A stretch of 30,803 nt of DNA from MKRK01 sp001896915 (GCA_937973935.1 CALJJF010000186.1:1-30803), one strand, 5' to 3'; counted from the first letter of the stretch, positions 16,519 to 25,493 are shown. Notes: generated by a model from the sequence alone, not told the origin. Program-made: numbers and translations.

Positions 16519-17493
16519 GTGAAGGAACAAGTGTTATCGATCCTTGAGGAAAACCGGGGGAAAAGCATGAAAGGCAGTGACATTGCAGCAAGCCTTGGCT
16601 ACACCCGCAGTGCAATCTGGAAAGCCGTTACGGCATTGAAAAATGACGGTTATCATATTGAGTCTGTCACCAATCGGGGTTATTTATTATGTGAAGATAA
16701 TGATTTGTTATCCGTCACCGGAATCAAAAAATTCTTGAACACAACGGAATTCGGAAAAACCATCATGGTTTACAAAACCGTGGGCTCCACCAATCATGTT
16801 GCCAAGCAAGCCGCGTCAGAAGGTGCAGAAAACGGCACGGTGATTGTATCGGAGGAGCAAACCGCCGGAAAAGGGCGGATGGGACGAAGCTTTTATTCCC
16901 CTTCTCAAAAAGGGATTTATATGAGCGTTGTTGTAAAGCCCCGGCTGACGGCGGCGGTCGCCCCCCTTATCACAGCCTATACTGCCGTTGCGGTTTCGAA
17001 GGCGATTGAAACGCAAGCAAGAATAGAAACCAAAATAAAATGGGTCAATGATATTTACAAGGGGGACAAAAAGGTCTGCGGGATTCTGACGGAAGCTTCG
17101 GTTAAAATGGAAAACGGCGAGCTGGAATATATCATCATCGGCATCGGGATTAACACATCCGTGACGGATTTTCCCGAGGATTTGAAAGACATTGCTGGTT
17201 CGGTTTCCGAGGCAGGATTCATCATCAGCCGAAACCGTCTTGTTGCGGAAATCCTCAACGAGCTGGAGAGCGGTTTTGTAAGCTTTCTTGACAAAAGCTT
17301 CATCAGCGAATATAAAAGCCGTTCCTTGATTCTCGGCAAAGAAATCAAAATTTTCGGATCCGGTAACGAAGCGGATGCCGTGGCTTTGGAAATTGACGAC
17401 AACTGCAATCTGGTGATCCGAAAAACGGACGGAACGATAGAAACACTGAACTCGGGCGAGGTCAGTGTCAAACGCAAGGAGAAAACAACATGA
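16519..17493 (+). CDS. birA: Bifunctional biotin ligase / biotin operon repressor BirA
   Basis: BirA attaches biotin to carboxylase subunits and, as biotinyl-AMP complex, represses biotin genes. I start at GTG 16519 (324 residues): it follows GAGAGGTG and lies downstream of the promoter, whereas the longer frame reaches back into rnhA. Residues about 1-60 are the winged helix (LGYTRSAIWKAVTALKNDGYHIES), so this is the regulator-type enzyme. The catalytic domain has the nucleotide/biotin motif GKGRMGR (118-124) and KWVNDIY, followed by the small SH3-like C-terminal domain. Its stop codon overlaps the bioY start by four bases. Because the DNA-binding domain is present and an operator sits at its own promoter, autoregulation is likely. 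Confidence 0.96.
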   Translation: MKEQVLSILEENRGKSMKGSDIAASLGYTRSAIWKAVTALKNDGYHIESVTNRGYLLCEDNDLLSVTGIKKFLNTTEFGKTIMVYKTVGSTNHVAKQAASEGAENGTVIVSEEQTAGKGRMGRSFYSPSQKGIYMSVVVKPRLTAAVAPLITAYTAVAVSKAIETQARIETKIKWVNDIYKGDKKVCGILTEASVKMENGELEYIIIGIGINTSVTDFPEDLKDIAGSVSEAGFIISRNRLVAEILNELESGFVSFLDKSFISEYKSRSLILGKEIKIFGSGNEADAVALEIDDNCNLVIRKTDGTIETLNSGEVSVKRKEKTT

Positions 17494-18056
17494 AAAAGAA
17501 AATGTCAATCAACACACTTGTCCTCTGCTCCTTGTTTGCCGCATTGATTGCTGCAGGCGCAGTTGCAGGGACCATGCTGCCGATCCGCTTTGGTCCTATT
17601 TCTATAACCTTTCAGGGGCTGTTCGTTCTTTTGACCGGCTTCATCATGGGAAAGCGTCTGGGACCTATCACCGTTATTCTCTACATAATGATCGGGTTAT
17701 TGGGGATTCCTGTTTTTGCAAACTTCGGTAGCGGGTTTGGCTATGTTTTGAGCCCCACCTTCGGCTTTTTGCTGGGCTTTATTCCCATGTCCTATGTCAC
17801 TGCAAGAATAGCAGGAAATGATAACCCGAGTTATCTGCGGCTTTTTGTGGCTTCTCTTGTGGCAAGAATTCCGCTGTATCTCATTGGTCTGACCTATTTT
17901 TATCTGATTAAAAACTTCTATCTGGGTCAGACGTTTGGAATGGGCAAGGTGTTTTATTTCTGTTTTATTCTTTTTATTCCCAGCGACACGCTGTCCCAAA
18001 TCATCAGCATTGTTCTTGCCAAAAGGCTGATACCGATTACGAAAAAGATGCTGTAG
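17490..18056 (+). CDS. bioY: Biotin transporter substrate-binding subunit BioY
   Basis: BioY is the S component of an ECF-type vitamin transporter and binds biotin in the membrane. The product is 188 residues with about six hydrophobic segments, the family's MLPIRFGPISITFQGLFVLL opening region and the PTFGFLLGF conserved stretch. It overlaps birA by ATGA, so translation is coupled. No bioMN (ATPase and T component) is next to it, so it probably shares the general ECF module encoded elsewhere. No biotin synthesis gene is in the window. Expression should respond to biotin through the operator before birA. Confidence 0.95.
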   Translation: MKKKMSINTLVLCSLFAALIAAGAVAGTMLPIRFGPISITFQGLFVLLTGFIMGKRLGPITVILYIMIGLLGIPVFANFGSGFGYVLSPTFGFLLGFIPMSYVTARIAGNDNPSYLRLFVASLVARIPLYLIGLTYFYLIKNFYLGQTFGMGKVFYFCFILFIPSDTLSQIISIVLAKRLIPITKKML

Positions 18057-18059
18057 TAA

Positions 18060-18093
18060 AAAAATGCTTCCTGCACATGCAGGAAGCATTTTT
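18060..18093. terminator. Bidirectional terminator between bioY and the cortex hydrolase gene
   Basis: AAAAATGCTTCCTGCA and its exact complement flank a CA centre. Each strand ends in a run of T, so it serves the convergent bioY and sleB-like transcripts. Confidence 0.9.
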
Positions 18094-18096
18094 GAT

Positions 18097-18789
18097 CTAT
18101 TTACAAAAAACATGCTCACCAATGGTGACAATAACGGGTCTGGAACGGATCCATTGGCTTTTTGCCGTTACGGGATTGTAATAATAAATTGCACCGCCGC
18201 TGGGATCCCAGCCGTTAATAGCTGCCTGTGCGGCTTTTTTTGCACTTTCATGCACCGGCTCGTTGATTTGCCCGTCGGTAATGGCGGTAAAAGCACCGGG
18301 CTGATACACCACACCGGCAATGGTATCGGGAAAGGACGGATGTTCCGTCCGGTTCAGGATTACAGCCGCTACCGCAACCTGTCCGCTATATGGCTCACCC
18401 CGGGATTCTGCGGAAACAATCCTGGCAAGAAGGTTCAGGTTGCTGCTGCCGCTTGTGTTCTTGCTGCCGCTACTTTTTGACAATCCAAGGTATAATAATG
18501 TTTTGGAGCCTGCAATTCCGTCAGCCGACAATCCCCGGGATTTCTGAAACCGGGTTACTGCCGCCTTGGTTTGGGCACCATAAATTCCGTCTACGCCATA
18601 GGAATAATACCCCAGGGATTTCAGCTTGTCTTGGATTTGTCTGACCTCGGTTCCTCTGGAACCCAGCTTTGACAGTGCATTCGCCTGAGAGCTGATACGG
18701 GTCACAAAGAAGGTAATTACGAGTATATTCAGCAATATAATAACCATTATGGTCCACAGCTTTTTTAATAAAGACTTTTTACTTGTCAT
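18097..18789 (-). CDS. SleB-type spore cortex-lytic / cell wall hydrolase
   Basis: The product is 230 residues and starts after AAGGAGTGA. One membrane segment (about 13-30) at the N-terminus acts as signal anchor. A peptidoglycan-binding domain follows (about 42-103: LGSRGTEVRQIQDKLKSLGYY, TKAAVTRFQKSRGL), then a Ser-rich linker and a SleB-type hydrolase_2 domain (about 118-230) with the catalytic Glu128 in ARIVSAESRGEPYSGQ and the GGAIYYYNP motif. SleB enzymes are lytic transglycosylases that break spore cortex during germination; paralogues also act in vegetative wall turnover. The architecture matches SleB, but no ypeB follows, so the exact role is uncertain. Confidence 0.9.
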   Translation of the reverse strand: MTSKKSLLKKLWTIMVIILLNILVITFFVTRISSQANALSKLGSRGTEVRQIQDKLKSLGYYSYGVDGIYGAQTKAAVTRFQKSRGLSADGIAGSKTLLYLGLSKSSGSKNTSGSSNLNLLARIVSAESRGEPYSGQVAVAAVILNRTEHPSFPDTIAGVVYQPGAFTAITDGQINEPVHESAKKAAQAAINGWDPSGGAIYYYNPVTAKSQWIRSRPVIVTIGEHVFCK

Positions 18790-18869
18790 ATTAATTCACT
18801 CCTTATTCCAAAGTTTTTCCCAAGGATAGGTTACTATCCAAAAAATTTGTTTTTCTTTGGTACAAATGA

Positions 18870-18898
18870 TTGCCAAAAAAGCTAAAATAAGTTATTAT
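18870..18898 (+). promoter_or_regulatory. Promoter of the pdxY-manA-trmL operon
   Basis: TTGCCA (18870-18875) and TATTAT (18893-18898) are spaced by 17 bp, about 70 bases upstream of the start codon. A small dyad, GGATAG-N4-CTATCC, lies nearby at 18824-18839. Confidence 0.6.
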
Positions 18899-18971
18899 AG
18901 ATATGCTTATGTCCCATGCCGTTTTCCCATAAAAACAAAATTGTGAAAAAATAATAAGAGGCGAAACAAGA

Positions 18972-19814
18972 ATGAAAAGACCGAAACGAGTAGCCGCGAT
19001 CCATGATATATCTGCCTTCGGGAGATGCTCCTTGACCGTGATCATGCCTATCTTATCCGCAATGGGAATCCAGTGCTGTCCTGTTCCCACTGCTGTTTTA
19101 TCCACCCATACCGGGGGGTTTCATAATATTGCAATCAAAAATACTGATGAATTTATGACCGGCTGTTTTCACCATCACCAGAGTCTGGAGATTCATATGG
19201 AGTGTATTTATTCGGGATTTTTGGCAAAGGCAAGCCAGATTGACGAGGTCGCCGCCTATTTATCGAAGAACAAAAGCTCCCTGAAGGTGGTGGATCCTGT
19301 TTTGGGAGACTGCGGTAAGCCCTATCAGACCATGACCCATGAAATCATCAAAAAAATGCGGTGCCTGATCTCCAAGGCGGATATCATCACACCAAACCCC
19401 ACAGAGGTTTCGTTGTTACTCAATGAGCGGTACAGCGATGTCCCTCTGCCCTATGAAACAGCCATTGTGTATTTAAAACGACTGTCTCATCTCGGCCCTT
19501 CCAAGGTCATCATTACAGGGATTGATCTTTTGCATCAAGGAATATGCAATCTGGGATATGACGACGAAACTGATGAAATATATAACGTTTCCTGTAACTA
19601 TATCCCGGTGCATTATACCGGAACGGGCGATATTTTTGCCAGTGTTTTAATCGGCGAGCTATTAAACGAAAACGGATTATTGTCCGCCATGGAAAAGGCG
19701 ACCGCTTTTGTGGAGGAATGCATCCAAATCACCTATCCATCAGGGGAGCCAACCCGTGACGGTGTGTTTCTCGAATATGCGTTGCCTTTATTGTATCAAA
19801 AAGGTCGTGAATAA
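18972..19814 (+). CDS. pdxY: Pyridoxamine/pyridoxal kinase (PdxY type)
   Basis: The product is 280 residues of the ribokinase-like superfamily that phosphorylates vitamin B6 forms for salvage to pyridoxal phosphate. Visible features are the DISAFGRCSLTVIMPILSAM opening typical of the clostridial pyridoxamine kinases, VVDPVLGD, ITPNPTEVSLLL and the C-terminal anion-hole motif HYTGTGDIFASVLIG with its catalytic Asp. The start follows AAGAGGCG. The next gene begins directly after its stop codon, so the pair is cotranscribed. A hydroxymethylpyrimidine kinase role is an alternative, but the sequence favours PdxY. Confidence 0.88.
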   Translation: MKRPKRVAAIHDISAFGRCSLTVIMPILSAMGIQCCPVPTAVLSTHTGGFHNIAIKNTDEFMTGCFHHHQSLEIHMECIYSGFLAKASQIDEVAAYLSKNKSSLKVVDPVLGDCGKPYQTMTHEIIKKMRCLISKADIITPNPTEVSLLLNERYSDVPLPYETAIVYLKRLSHLGPSKVIITGIDLLHQGICNLGYDDETDEIYNVSCNYIPVHYTGTGDIFASVLIGELLNENGLLSAMEKATAFVEECIQITYPSGEPTRDGVFLEYALPLLYQKGRE

Positions 19815-20750
19815 ATGTATCCCATAAAACTAAAACCGGTTTTTAAGGATTATCTTTGGGGCGGGGAAAAGCTGAAAACGGATTTTCATATGGACACCGA
19901 CATCAGCCCGGTGGCGGAAGCCTGGGTTTTGTCCTGCCATCCTGACGGAGAAAGCCGTATCGAAAACGGCGAGTATGCCGGCAAAACCCTATGGGAGCTT
20001 GTGCAAACGCTCGGAAGGGAAATCCTCGGGAAAAACAGCGAGAATGAGGATCGTTTTCCGATTTTAATCAAGCTGATCGACGCACGGGACAACCTGTCCG
20101 TCCAGGTGCATCCGGATGACGAGTATGCCCTGCGGGTGGAGGGGGAACCGGGCAAAACCGAAATGTGGTATGTGATGGACTGTGAAGACGGCGCCTATCT
20201 TTATTACGGGTTCAACCGGGACATCACCAAAGAGGAATTCGGGAAAAGAATTGAAAACAACACCCTGCTAGAGGTGTTAAATAAAGTGACGGTCAAAAAA
20301 GGTGACTGCTTTTTGATCAAAGCGGGAACTCTCCACGCAATCGGCAAAGGCATTCTGATCGCGGAAATCCAGCAGAATTCCAACACCCCCTACCGGGTGT
20401 ATGACTACGGACGGGTAGACGCCGCCGGAACTCCCCGGCAGCTTCACACACAGAAGGCGCTGCAATTCACCAACACCGCCGCCATGAGGACCGAAATTAA
20501 GGACCCCTCCGATCCGCTGTTGTGTAAAAGCGAATATTTCACCTGTGAGCTGTTAACGGTTGAAGCCGAAAAAACATTGGTGGCTGACGAGCATTCCTTT
20601 GTGTCTGTTCTGGTACTGGAAGGCACAGGCACGGTGAGCGCTGAAAACAGTTCTGTTTCTTTTGTGCCGGGCGATTGCTTTTTTATCCCGGCCGCCAGCG
20701 GAGAGGTACGGCTTCAGGGCAAGGCAAGGGTTATTATAACGAGAGTATAA
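19815..20750 (+). CDS. manA: Mannose-6-phosphate isomerase, class I
   Basis: The enzyme interconverts mannose-6-phosphate and fructose-6-phosphate, linking glycolysis to mannose and GDP-mannose. The product is 311 residues, the short Gram-positive form. Zinc-site motifs are visible as SVQVHPDD, GKTEMWYV and KAGTLHAIG, with the substrate-site arginine in YRVYDYGR. The gene abuts pdxY and precedes trmL by 12 bases. A mannose-related nucleotidyltransferase fusion lies about 4 kb away on the other strand. Confidence 0.95.
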   Translation: MYPIKLKPVFKDYLWGGEKLKTDFHMDTDISPVAEAWVLSCHPDGESRIENGEYAGKTLWELVQTLGREILGKNSENEDRFPILIKLIDARDNLSVQVHPDDEYALRVEGEPGKTEMWYVMDCEDGAYLYYGFNRDITKEEFGKRIENNTLLEVLNKVTVKKGDCFLIKAGTLHAIGKGILIAEIQQNSNTPYRVYDYGRVDAAGTPRQLHTQKALQFTNTAAMRTEIKDPSDPLLCKSEYFTCELLTVEAEKTLVADEHSFVSVLVLEGTGTVSAENSSVSFVPGDCFFIPAASGEVRLQGKARVIITRV

Positions 20751-20762
20751 GGAACGATAAGA

Positions 20763-21254
20763 ATGGTATTGAACATTGTATTGGTAGAACCGGAAATCCC
20801 TCAGAACACCGGTAATATTGCACGCACCTGCGCCGCAACGGGAGCACGGCTACATCTGGTTGGTCCCATGGGATTCAAAATCGACAACGCAAAGTTAAAA
20901 CGTGCCGGTCTTGATTATTGGCATTTTCTTGACATTACCCACTACGACAATCTGGACGATTTTTTTCATAAAAATGAAAACGGCAGATTTTATTATTTCA
21001 CCACCAAAGGAAAGCATGTATATTCCGATGCAAAATACGAAGACGGCTGCTATCTTTTGTTTGGCAAAGAAACTGCGGGGCTGCCGGAAGAACTGTTGTA
21101 TCATAATAGGGAAACAGCGGTGCGCCTGCCTATGCTGACAGATATCAGAAGCCTGAATTTGTCCAACGCTGTAGCGGTTGCAACCTATGAAGTCCTGCGG
21201 CAATGGGCATTTCCGTCTCTTCAGAACGAGGGCAAACTTACCAAATATGAATAA
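20763..21254 (+). CDS. trmL: tRNA (cytidine/uridine-34-2'-O)-methyltransferase TrmL
   Basis: TrmL is a SPOUT-class methyltransferase that methylates the wobble base ribose of leucine tRNAs. The product is 163 residues, normal for the family, with the N-terminal EPEIPQNTGNIARTCAATG, the knot motifs LLFGKETAGLPEE and RLPM, and SLNLSNAVAVATYEVLRQ forming the SAM-binding trefoil knot. The start lies 12 bases past manA with a GGAACGAT-like weak site. No clear terminator follows. Confidence 0.95.
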   Translation: MVLNIVLVEPEIPQNTGNIARTCAATGARLHLVGPMGFKIDNAKLKRAGLDYWHFLDITHYDNLDDFFHKNENGRFYYFTTKGKHVYSDAKYEDGCYLLFGKETAGLPEELLYHNRETAVRLPMLTDIRSLNLSNAVAVATYEVLRQWAFPSLQNEGKLTKYE

Positions 21255-21322
21255 AGTTTACATGAAAGATAATATAAAACGCATAATATAAGTATATTTC
21301 CCATTCAAATGCTAAATTTTAC

Positions 21323-21351
21323 TTGAAAAAATCTTTTGCTTGTACTAAAAT
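21323..21351 (+). promoter_or_regulatory. Promoter of the glycolytic cluster
   Basis: TTGAAA (21323-21328) and TAAAAT (21346-21351) are spaced by 17 bp, just upstream of pgk. Confidence 0.65.
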
Positions 21352-21389
21352 AGTCAAGGATTCATTTCATAATCGAAAGGATGTTTATC

Positions 21390-22580
21390 TTGCAGGCTTT
21401 AAACAAAAAGACAATTGAAGATATCGACGTAACGGGGAAAAAGGTTCTTGTTCGCTGTGACTTTAATGTTCCGTTGAAAGACGGCGTCATTACAGACAAC
21501 AAACGTATCGCAGAATCCCTCCCCACCATAAAATATTTACTGGAGCACAACGCAAAGGTTATTCTTTGCTCTCACATGGGCAGACCAAAAGGCGAATTCA
21601 ACATGAAATACTCTCTTGCTCCCGTTGCCGCCGAGCTTACTAAGCTTCTGGGCAAGGAAGTGAAAATCGCTTCCGATGTCATTGGTGACAGCGCAAAGGA
21701 ATTGGCATCGACCGTGACGGAAGGAAACGCAGTTTTGTTAGAAAATGTGCGCTTCCACAGCGAAGAAGAAAAGAACGATCCGGATTTTTCAAAAGCGCTT
21801 GCCTCTCTTGCGGAAATCTATGTGAACGACGCTTTCGGCACCTCCCACAGAGCACATTCCTCCACAGCCGGCGTGGCGTCTTATTTACCCGCTGTTTGCG
21901 GCTTTCTCATCCAAAAAGAAATCAGCATCATGGGCGGTGCGCTGGCAGACCCGAAGCGTCCCTTTGTTGCCATTTTGGGCGGTGCCAAGGTCTCTGACAA
22001 AATCGGCGTAATCACCAATCTTCTGGACAAGGTTGATGTTCTGATCGTCGGCGGCGGTATGGCATATACCTTTATGAAATCCATGAACTACAACATCGGC
22101 ACCTCTATTTGTGAAACCGATAAAATCGAGCTGGCCGGTTCTCTTATGAAAACTGCAGAAGAAAAGGGCGTTAAATTCCTCATTCCCACCGACAATAAGG
22201 TCGGCAATGCGTTTGATCCCAACTGCGAATTTCAAATCGTTGACTCAAAAGAAATCCCGGACGGCTGGATGGGTCTTGACATCGGACCGGAAACAGAAAA
22301 GCTGTTCTCTGATGCCATCAAAGGTGCCGGCACCGTCATCTGGAACGGACCCATGGGCGTTTCCGAGTGGGAGAATTTTGCCAGCGGCACCATTGCCGTT
22401 GCCAAGGCGGTTGCAGATTCCGGTTCCATCTCCATCATTGGCGGCGGTGATTCTGCTGCTGCTGTGGAAACCCTCGGGTTTGCAGACAAAATGACGCACA
22501 TCTCAACCGGAGGCGGCGCATCCCTCGAATTCCTCGAGGGCTTAGAGCTCCCCGGCATTGCTGCACTGAACGATAAATAG
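21390..22580 (+). CDS. pgk: Phosphoglycerate kinase
   Basis: The enzyme makes ATP from 1,3-bisphosphoglycerate in glycolysis. I start at TTG 21390 (396 residues), eight bases after AAAGGA; the in-frame ATG at 21381 overlaps that site. Family motifs are visible throughout: KVLVRCDFNVPLKDG, the SHMGRPKGE loop, LLENVRFH, VNDAFGTSHRAHSS, LGGAKVSDKIGVI, WNGPMGVSE and the C-terminal GGGDSAAAVE and STGGGASLEFLEG nucleotide loops. It heads a pgk-tpiA-gpmI cluster. The usual gap gene is not directly upstream. Confidence 0.97.
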   Translation: MQALNKKTIEDIDVTGKKVLVRCDFNVPLKDGVITDNKRIAESLPTIKYLLEHNAKVILCSHMGRPKGEFNMKYSLAPVAAELTKLLGKEVKIASDVIGDSAKELASTVTEGNAVLLENVRFHSEEEKNDPDFSKALASLAEIYVNDAFGTSHRAHSSTAGVASYLPAVCGFLIQKEISIMGGALADPKRPFVAILGGAKVSDKIGVITNLLDKVDVLIVGGGMAYTFMKSMNYNIGTSICETDKIELAGSLMKTAEEKGVKFLIPTDNKVGNAFDPNCEFQIVDSKEIPDGWMGLDIGPETEKLFSDAIKGAGTVIWNGPMGVSEWENFASGTIAVAKAVADSGSISIIGGGDSAAAVETLGFADKMTHISTGGGASLEFLEGLELPGIAALNDK

Positions 22581-22587
22581 CAAAAAT

Positions 22588-22608
22588 GGGCGGACAATCT
22601 GTCCGCCC
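22588..22608 (+). terminator. Hairpin between pgk and tpiA
   Basis: GGGCGGACA and TGTCCGCCC pair around a 3-nt loop, followed only by GATTTT. This is a partial terminator or mRNA-stabilising structure within the cluster rather than a full stop, as tpiA starts 29 bases later. Confidence 0.55.
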
Positions 22609-22637
22609 GATTTTAAAATATACGGAGGAAAACTACT

Positions 22638-23405
22638 ATGAACAAATCTCTTCGCCCCGCCGTCATTGCGGGCAACTGGAAAATGAACAAAACCCCGGCA
22701 CAGACCACCGAGCTGATCAATGAAATGAAACCGCTGGTTGCCGACGCAGCCTGCGATGTTGTGTTGTGCGTTCCTTTTGTGGATTTGCAGGCAGCTCTGG
22801 CTGCTGCGGAAGGCTCAAACATTAAAATCGGCGCACAAAACTGCCACTTTGAAAAATCCGGCGCCTTTACCGGTGAAATTTCTGCTGATATGTTAAAGGA
22901 ATTGGGCGTAACCTATGTTATCATCGGACACAGCGAAAGAAGAACCTATTTTGGTGAAACAGACGTGACCGTAAACAAACGCACACTGGCAGCACTGAAC
23001 GCCGGGCTGACCGCCATTGTCTGCGTTGGCGAGTATCTGGAACAGCGGGAACAGGGCGTTACCAACGAACTGGTAGCTTTGCAGACCAAAATCGCATTGC
23101 AGAACGTAACCGAAGGGGATTTATCTAAAATCATCATCGCTTATGAGCCGGTATGGGCCATCGGAACAGGGCGGACAGCAACTGCCGATCAGGCAAACGA
23201 GGTTTGCGCCGTGATACGTGAAACCATTGCCGGACTATACGGCAAAGCAGCGGCAGACTCTGTCACCATCCAATACGGTGGTTCTATGAACGCTGCCAAT
23301 GCAGATGAATTGGTCGGCAAGCCGGACGTGGACGGTGGTCTCATTGGCGGTGCCTCTTTGGTTGCCAAGGATTTTGCTGTGATCGTCGCTGCCGCATCCA
23401 AATAA
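22638..23405 (+). CDS. tpiA: Triosephosphate isomerase
   Basis: The enzyme interconverts dihydroxyacetone phosphate and glyceraldehyde-3-phosphate. The product is 255 residues with the complete catalytic set: Asn13 and Lys15 in AGNWKMN, His in IIGHSERR, Glu in AYEPVWAIGTG, and the phosphate-binding QYGGSMN and DGGLIGGASL. The start follows GGAGGAAAACTACT. It is probably cotranscribed with pgk. Confidence 0.98.
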   Translation: MNKSLRPAVIAGNWKMNKTPAQTTELINEMKPLVADAACDVVLCVPFVDLQAALAAAEGSNIKIGAQNCHFEKSGAFTGEISADMLKELGVTYVIIGHSERRTYFGETDVTVNKRTLAALNAGLTAIVCVGEYLEQREQGVTNELVALQTKIALQNVTEGDLSKIIIAYEPVWAIGTGRTATADQANEVCAVIRETIAGLYGKAAADSVTIQYGGSMNAANADELVGKPDVDGGLIGGASLVAKDFAVIVAAASK

Positions 23406-23511
23406 GCGGTGATTAAGGCTTTGTGTCCTTCCCTTGGGCAGGAAGCCCTCTGCAAGGAAATCGATGTTGAATGAAATTTGCCTTGCGTCTTTCCCTTATA
23501 ATTTTACGAGC

Positions 23512-23583
23512 AACCCCATTTCTCTGCCGGAAAATGGACTTTGCTGATTCCTATCATTTTGTGTCCGGCAGAGAAATGGGGTT
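23512..23583 (+). promoter_or_regulatory. Long hairpin covering the gpmI ribosome binding site
   Basis: Two 19-base arms (AACCCCATTTCTCTGCCGG at 23512-23530 and its exact complement at 23565-23583) flank 34 bases that can pair further (AAAATG with CATTTT). The right arm ends in ATGGGGTT three bases before the gpmI start codon, so the only G-rich ribosome binding site lies inside the stem. Confidence 0.75.
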
Positions 23584-23586
23584 AGT

Positions 23587-25122
23587 ATGAAAAAACCATT
23601 GGTTTTGGCAATTATGGACGGCTACGGGCTTCGCCAGTCCTCAGAAGGAAATGCCATTGCGGCCGCCAACACGCCAAATCTCGATCAATATATGACCATG
23701 TTTCCCACCACGGCCATCTCCGCCTCCGGCATGGATGTGGGCTTGCCCGAGGGACAAATGGGAAACAGCGAGGTTGGTCACACCAACATCGGCGCCGGCA
23801 GAGTCGTTTATCAGGAGCTGACCAGAATCAGTAAATCCATCAAGGACGGCGACTTTTTTAAAAACAAAACACTGCTTGACGCAGTTGAAAACTGTAAAAA
23901 ACATAACTCTGCATTCCATCTGATGGGATTGTTATCCGACGGCGGCGTGCATTCCCACAACACCCATTTATATGCTTTGCTGCAGCTGGCCAAAGACAAC
24001 GGTCTCACCAAGGTCTATGTCCACTGCATCATGGACGGTCGTGATGTTTCTCCCACCTCCGGCAAGGATTTTGTGAAGGAGCTGCAGGAAAAAATCGCGG
24101 AAATCGGTGTGGGGCAGATCGCCACCGTGGAAGGCAGATACTATGCCATGGACCGAGATACCCAGTGGGGCAGAGTCGAAAAAACCTATGCCGCCATTGT
24201 GTATGGAGAACGAAACCAAAACAGTGACCCTTACGATGCCATTGTTACATCCTACAGCGAAATTGACAAGCAGGGTAAAAATATTACCGACGAATTCATC
24301 GTTCCGACAGTTTGTGCAGAAAATGCTGCACTGGAAGAAAACGACAGCCTGGTTTTCTTTAATTTCCGTCCCGACAGGGCAAGAGAGATCACCCGTGCAT
24401 TTGTAGACAATGATTTTACCGGTTTTGACCGCAAACGGGGTATGATTCCTGTCTATTTTGTCTGTATGACGGAATATGACGCCACCATGCCGAATGTGCA
24501 TGTGGCATTCGAACCGAAGGCACTGACCATGACCATGGGCGAGGTCGTCAGCAAAAACGGGCTGACCCAGCTGCGTATTGCGGAAACAACGAAATATGCC
24601 CACGTGACCTTTTTCTATAACGGCGGCGAAGAGGTGATGTTTGAAGGCGAGGACAGAGTCCTCATCAAAACCCCGGATGTGGCAACCTTCGATTTGAAAC
24701 CTGAAATGAGCGCCTATGAGGTTTGTGACGCGGTTGTGGAACAAATCCAAAGCGGAAAATATGATGTGGTTATTCTCAACTTTGCCAACTGTGATATGGT
24801 TGGACACACCGGCATTTTTGACGCCGCGGTGAAAGCTGTTGAGGTGGTGGACGAATGCATCGGCAGAGTGGTAAAAGCCACCCTGAAGATGAATGGAATT
24901 ACCATCATCACCGCTGACCACGGCAACGCAGACCAAATGGCGGAACCAAACGGCCAGCCCTTTACGGCTCACACCACAAACCCCGTTCCTTTCATTGTCT
25001 GCGGGTATGACTGCAAGCTCAAAGAAAGCGGCGGCAGGCTATGTGACATTTCTCCCACCATGCTCCATATTCTCGGCATCGAGAAGCCACAGGAAATGGA
25101 CGGAGAAAGCCTAATTCTGTAA
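23587..25122 (+). CDS. gpmI: 2,3-bisphosphoglycerate-independent phosphoglycerate mutase
   Basis: The enzyme interconverts 3- and 2-phosphoglycerate with two manganese ions and a phosphoserine. The product is 511 residues. Asp11 (IMDGYG) and the catalytic Ser61 in MGNSEVGHTNIGAGR are visible, with the IMDGRDVSPTSG, FNFRPDRAREITRAF, CDMVGHTG and TADHGNADQM metal and substrate motifs. No other start fits. It is separated from tpiA by 181 bases that end in a large hairpin covering its ribosome binding site, so its translation may be controlled separately. Eno is not in the window. Confidence 0.97.
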   Translation: MKKPLVLAIMDGYGLRQSSEGNAIAAANTPNLDQYMTMFPTTAISASGMDVGLPEGQMGNSEVGHTNIGAGRVVYQELTRISKSIKDGDFFKNKTLLDAVENCKKHNSAFHLMGLLSDGGVHSHNTHLYALLQLAKDNGLTKVYVHCIMDGRDVSPTSGKDFVKELQEKIAEIGVGQIATVEGRYYAMDRDTQWGRVEKTYAAIVYGERNQNSDPYDAIVTSYSEIDKQGKNITDEFIVPTVCAENAALEENDSLVFFNFRPDRAREITRAFVDNDFTGFDRKRGMIPVYFVCMTEYDATMPNVHVAFEPKALTMTMGEVVSKNGLTQLRIAETTKYAHVTFFYNGGEEVMFEGEDRVLIKTPDVATFDLKPEMSAYEVCDAVVEQIQSGKYDVVILNFANCDMVGHTGIFDAAVKAVEVVDECIGRVVKATLKMNGITIITADHGNADQMAEPNGQPFTAHTTNPVPFIVCGYDCKLKESGGRLCDISPTMLHILGIEKPQEMDGESLIL

Positions 25123-25493
25123 TCAGCTTCCCCCCTTATATACCACGGTATATAAGGGGTTTTTGTTTGCACAATAAAAAGAAGCCGACACCAGCCGAGT
25201 TCTTAGCAGGACGAAAAAGTCGCTGAGAGGCGGCTTTTTGGCTTGTAGGAGAGAAAAACGCGGTAAGCTGTATTTTTAATTTTTATGTTCAATTAAATTT
25301 TATTTTAATTTCATTTTTTCATCACCTTCCTGTCACAATGCAAACGTATACTAAGAATACAGCAAACACAAAAATAAAAAACGCAGCTATATTTTGACCC
25401 TCGATGTAACCATTTGGAAAAGAAGAATAAGAGGAATACAGGTGGTTTTGTTTTTGTTAAAATATCTGCGTACAACGAAAGGATGATCAGAAG
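25123..25493. other. Intergenic region after gpmI
   Basis: It holds the gpmI terminator, a second imperfect hairpin at 25214-25239 (AAAAAGTCGC pairing with GCGGCTTTTT with a G-T pair, terminator-like on either strand), a very AT-rich stretch (about 25270-25320), and an extended -10 element, TGT-TAAAAT, at 25455-25463 that may be the promoter of the next gene. No gene is evident. Confidence 0.55.
25132..25164 (+). terminator. Terminator of gpmI
   Basis: CCCCTTATATACC and GGTATATAAGGGG form a 13-bp stem with an AC centre, followed by TTTTT. Confidence 0.9.

Noticed and set aside
23968..24972. 334-codon frame antisense to gpmI
   Set aside because: Long, but explained by the codon bias of gpmI, whose catalytic motifs are complete.
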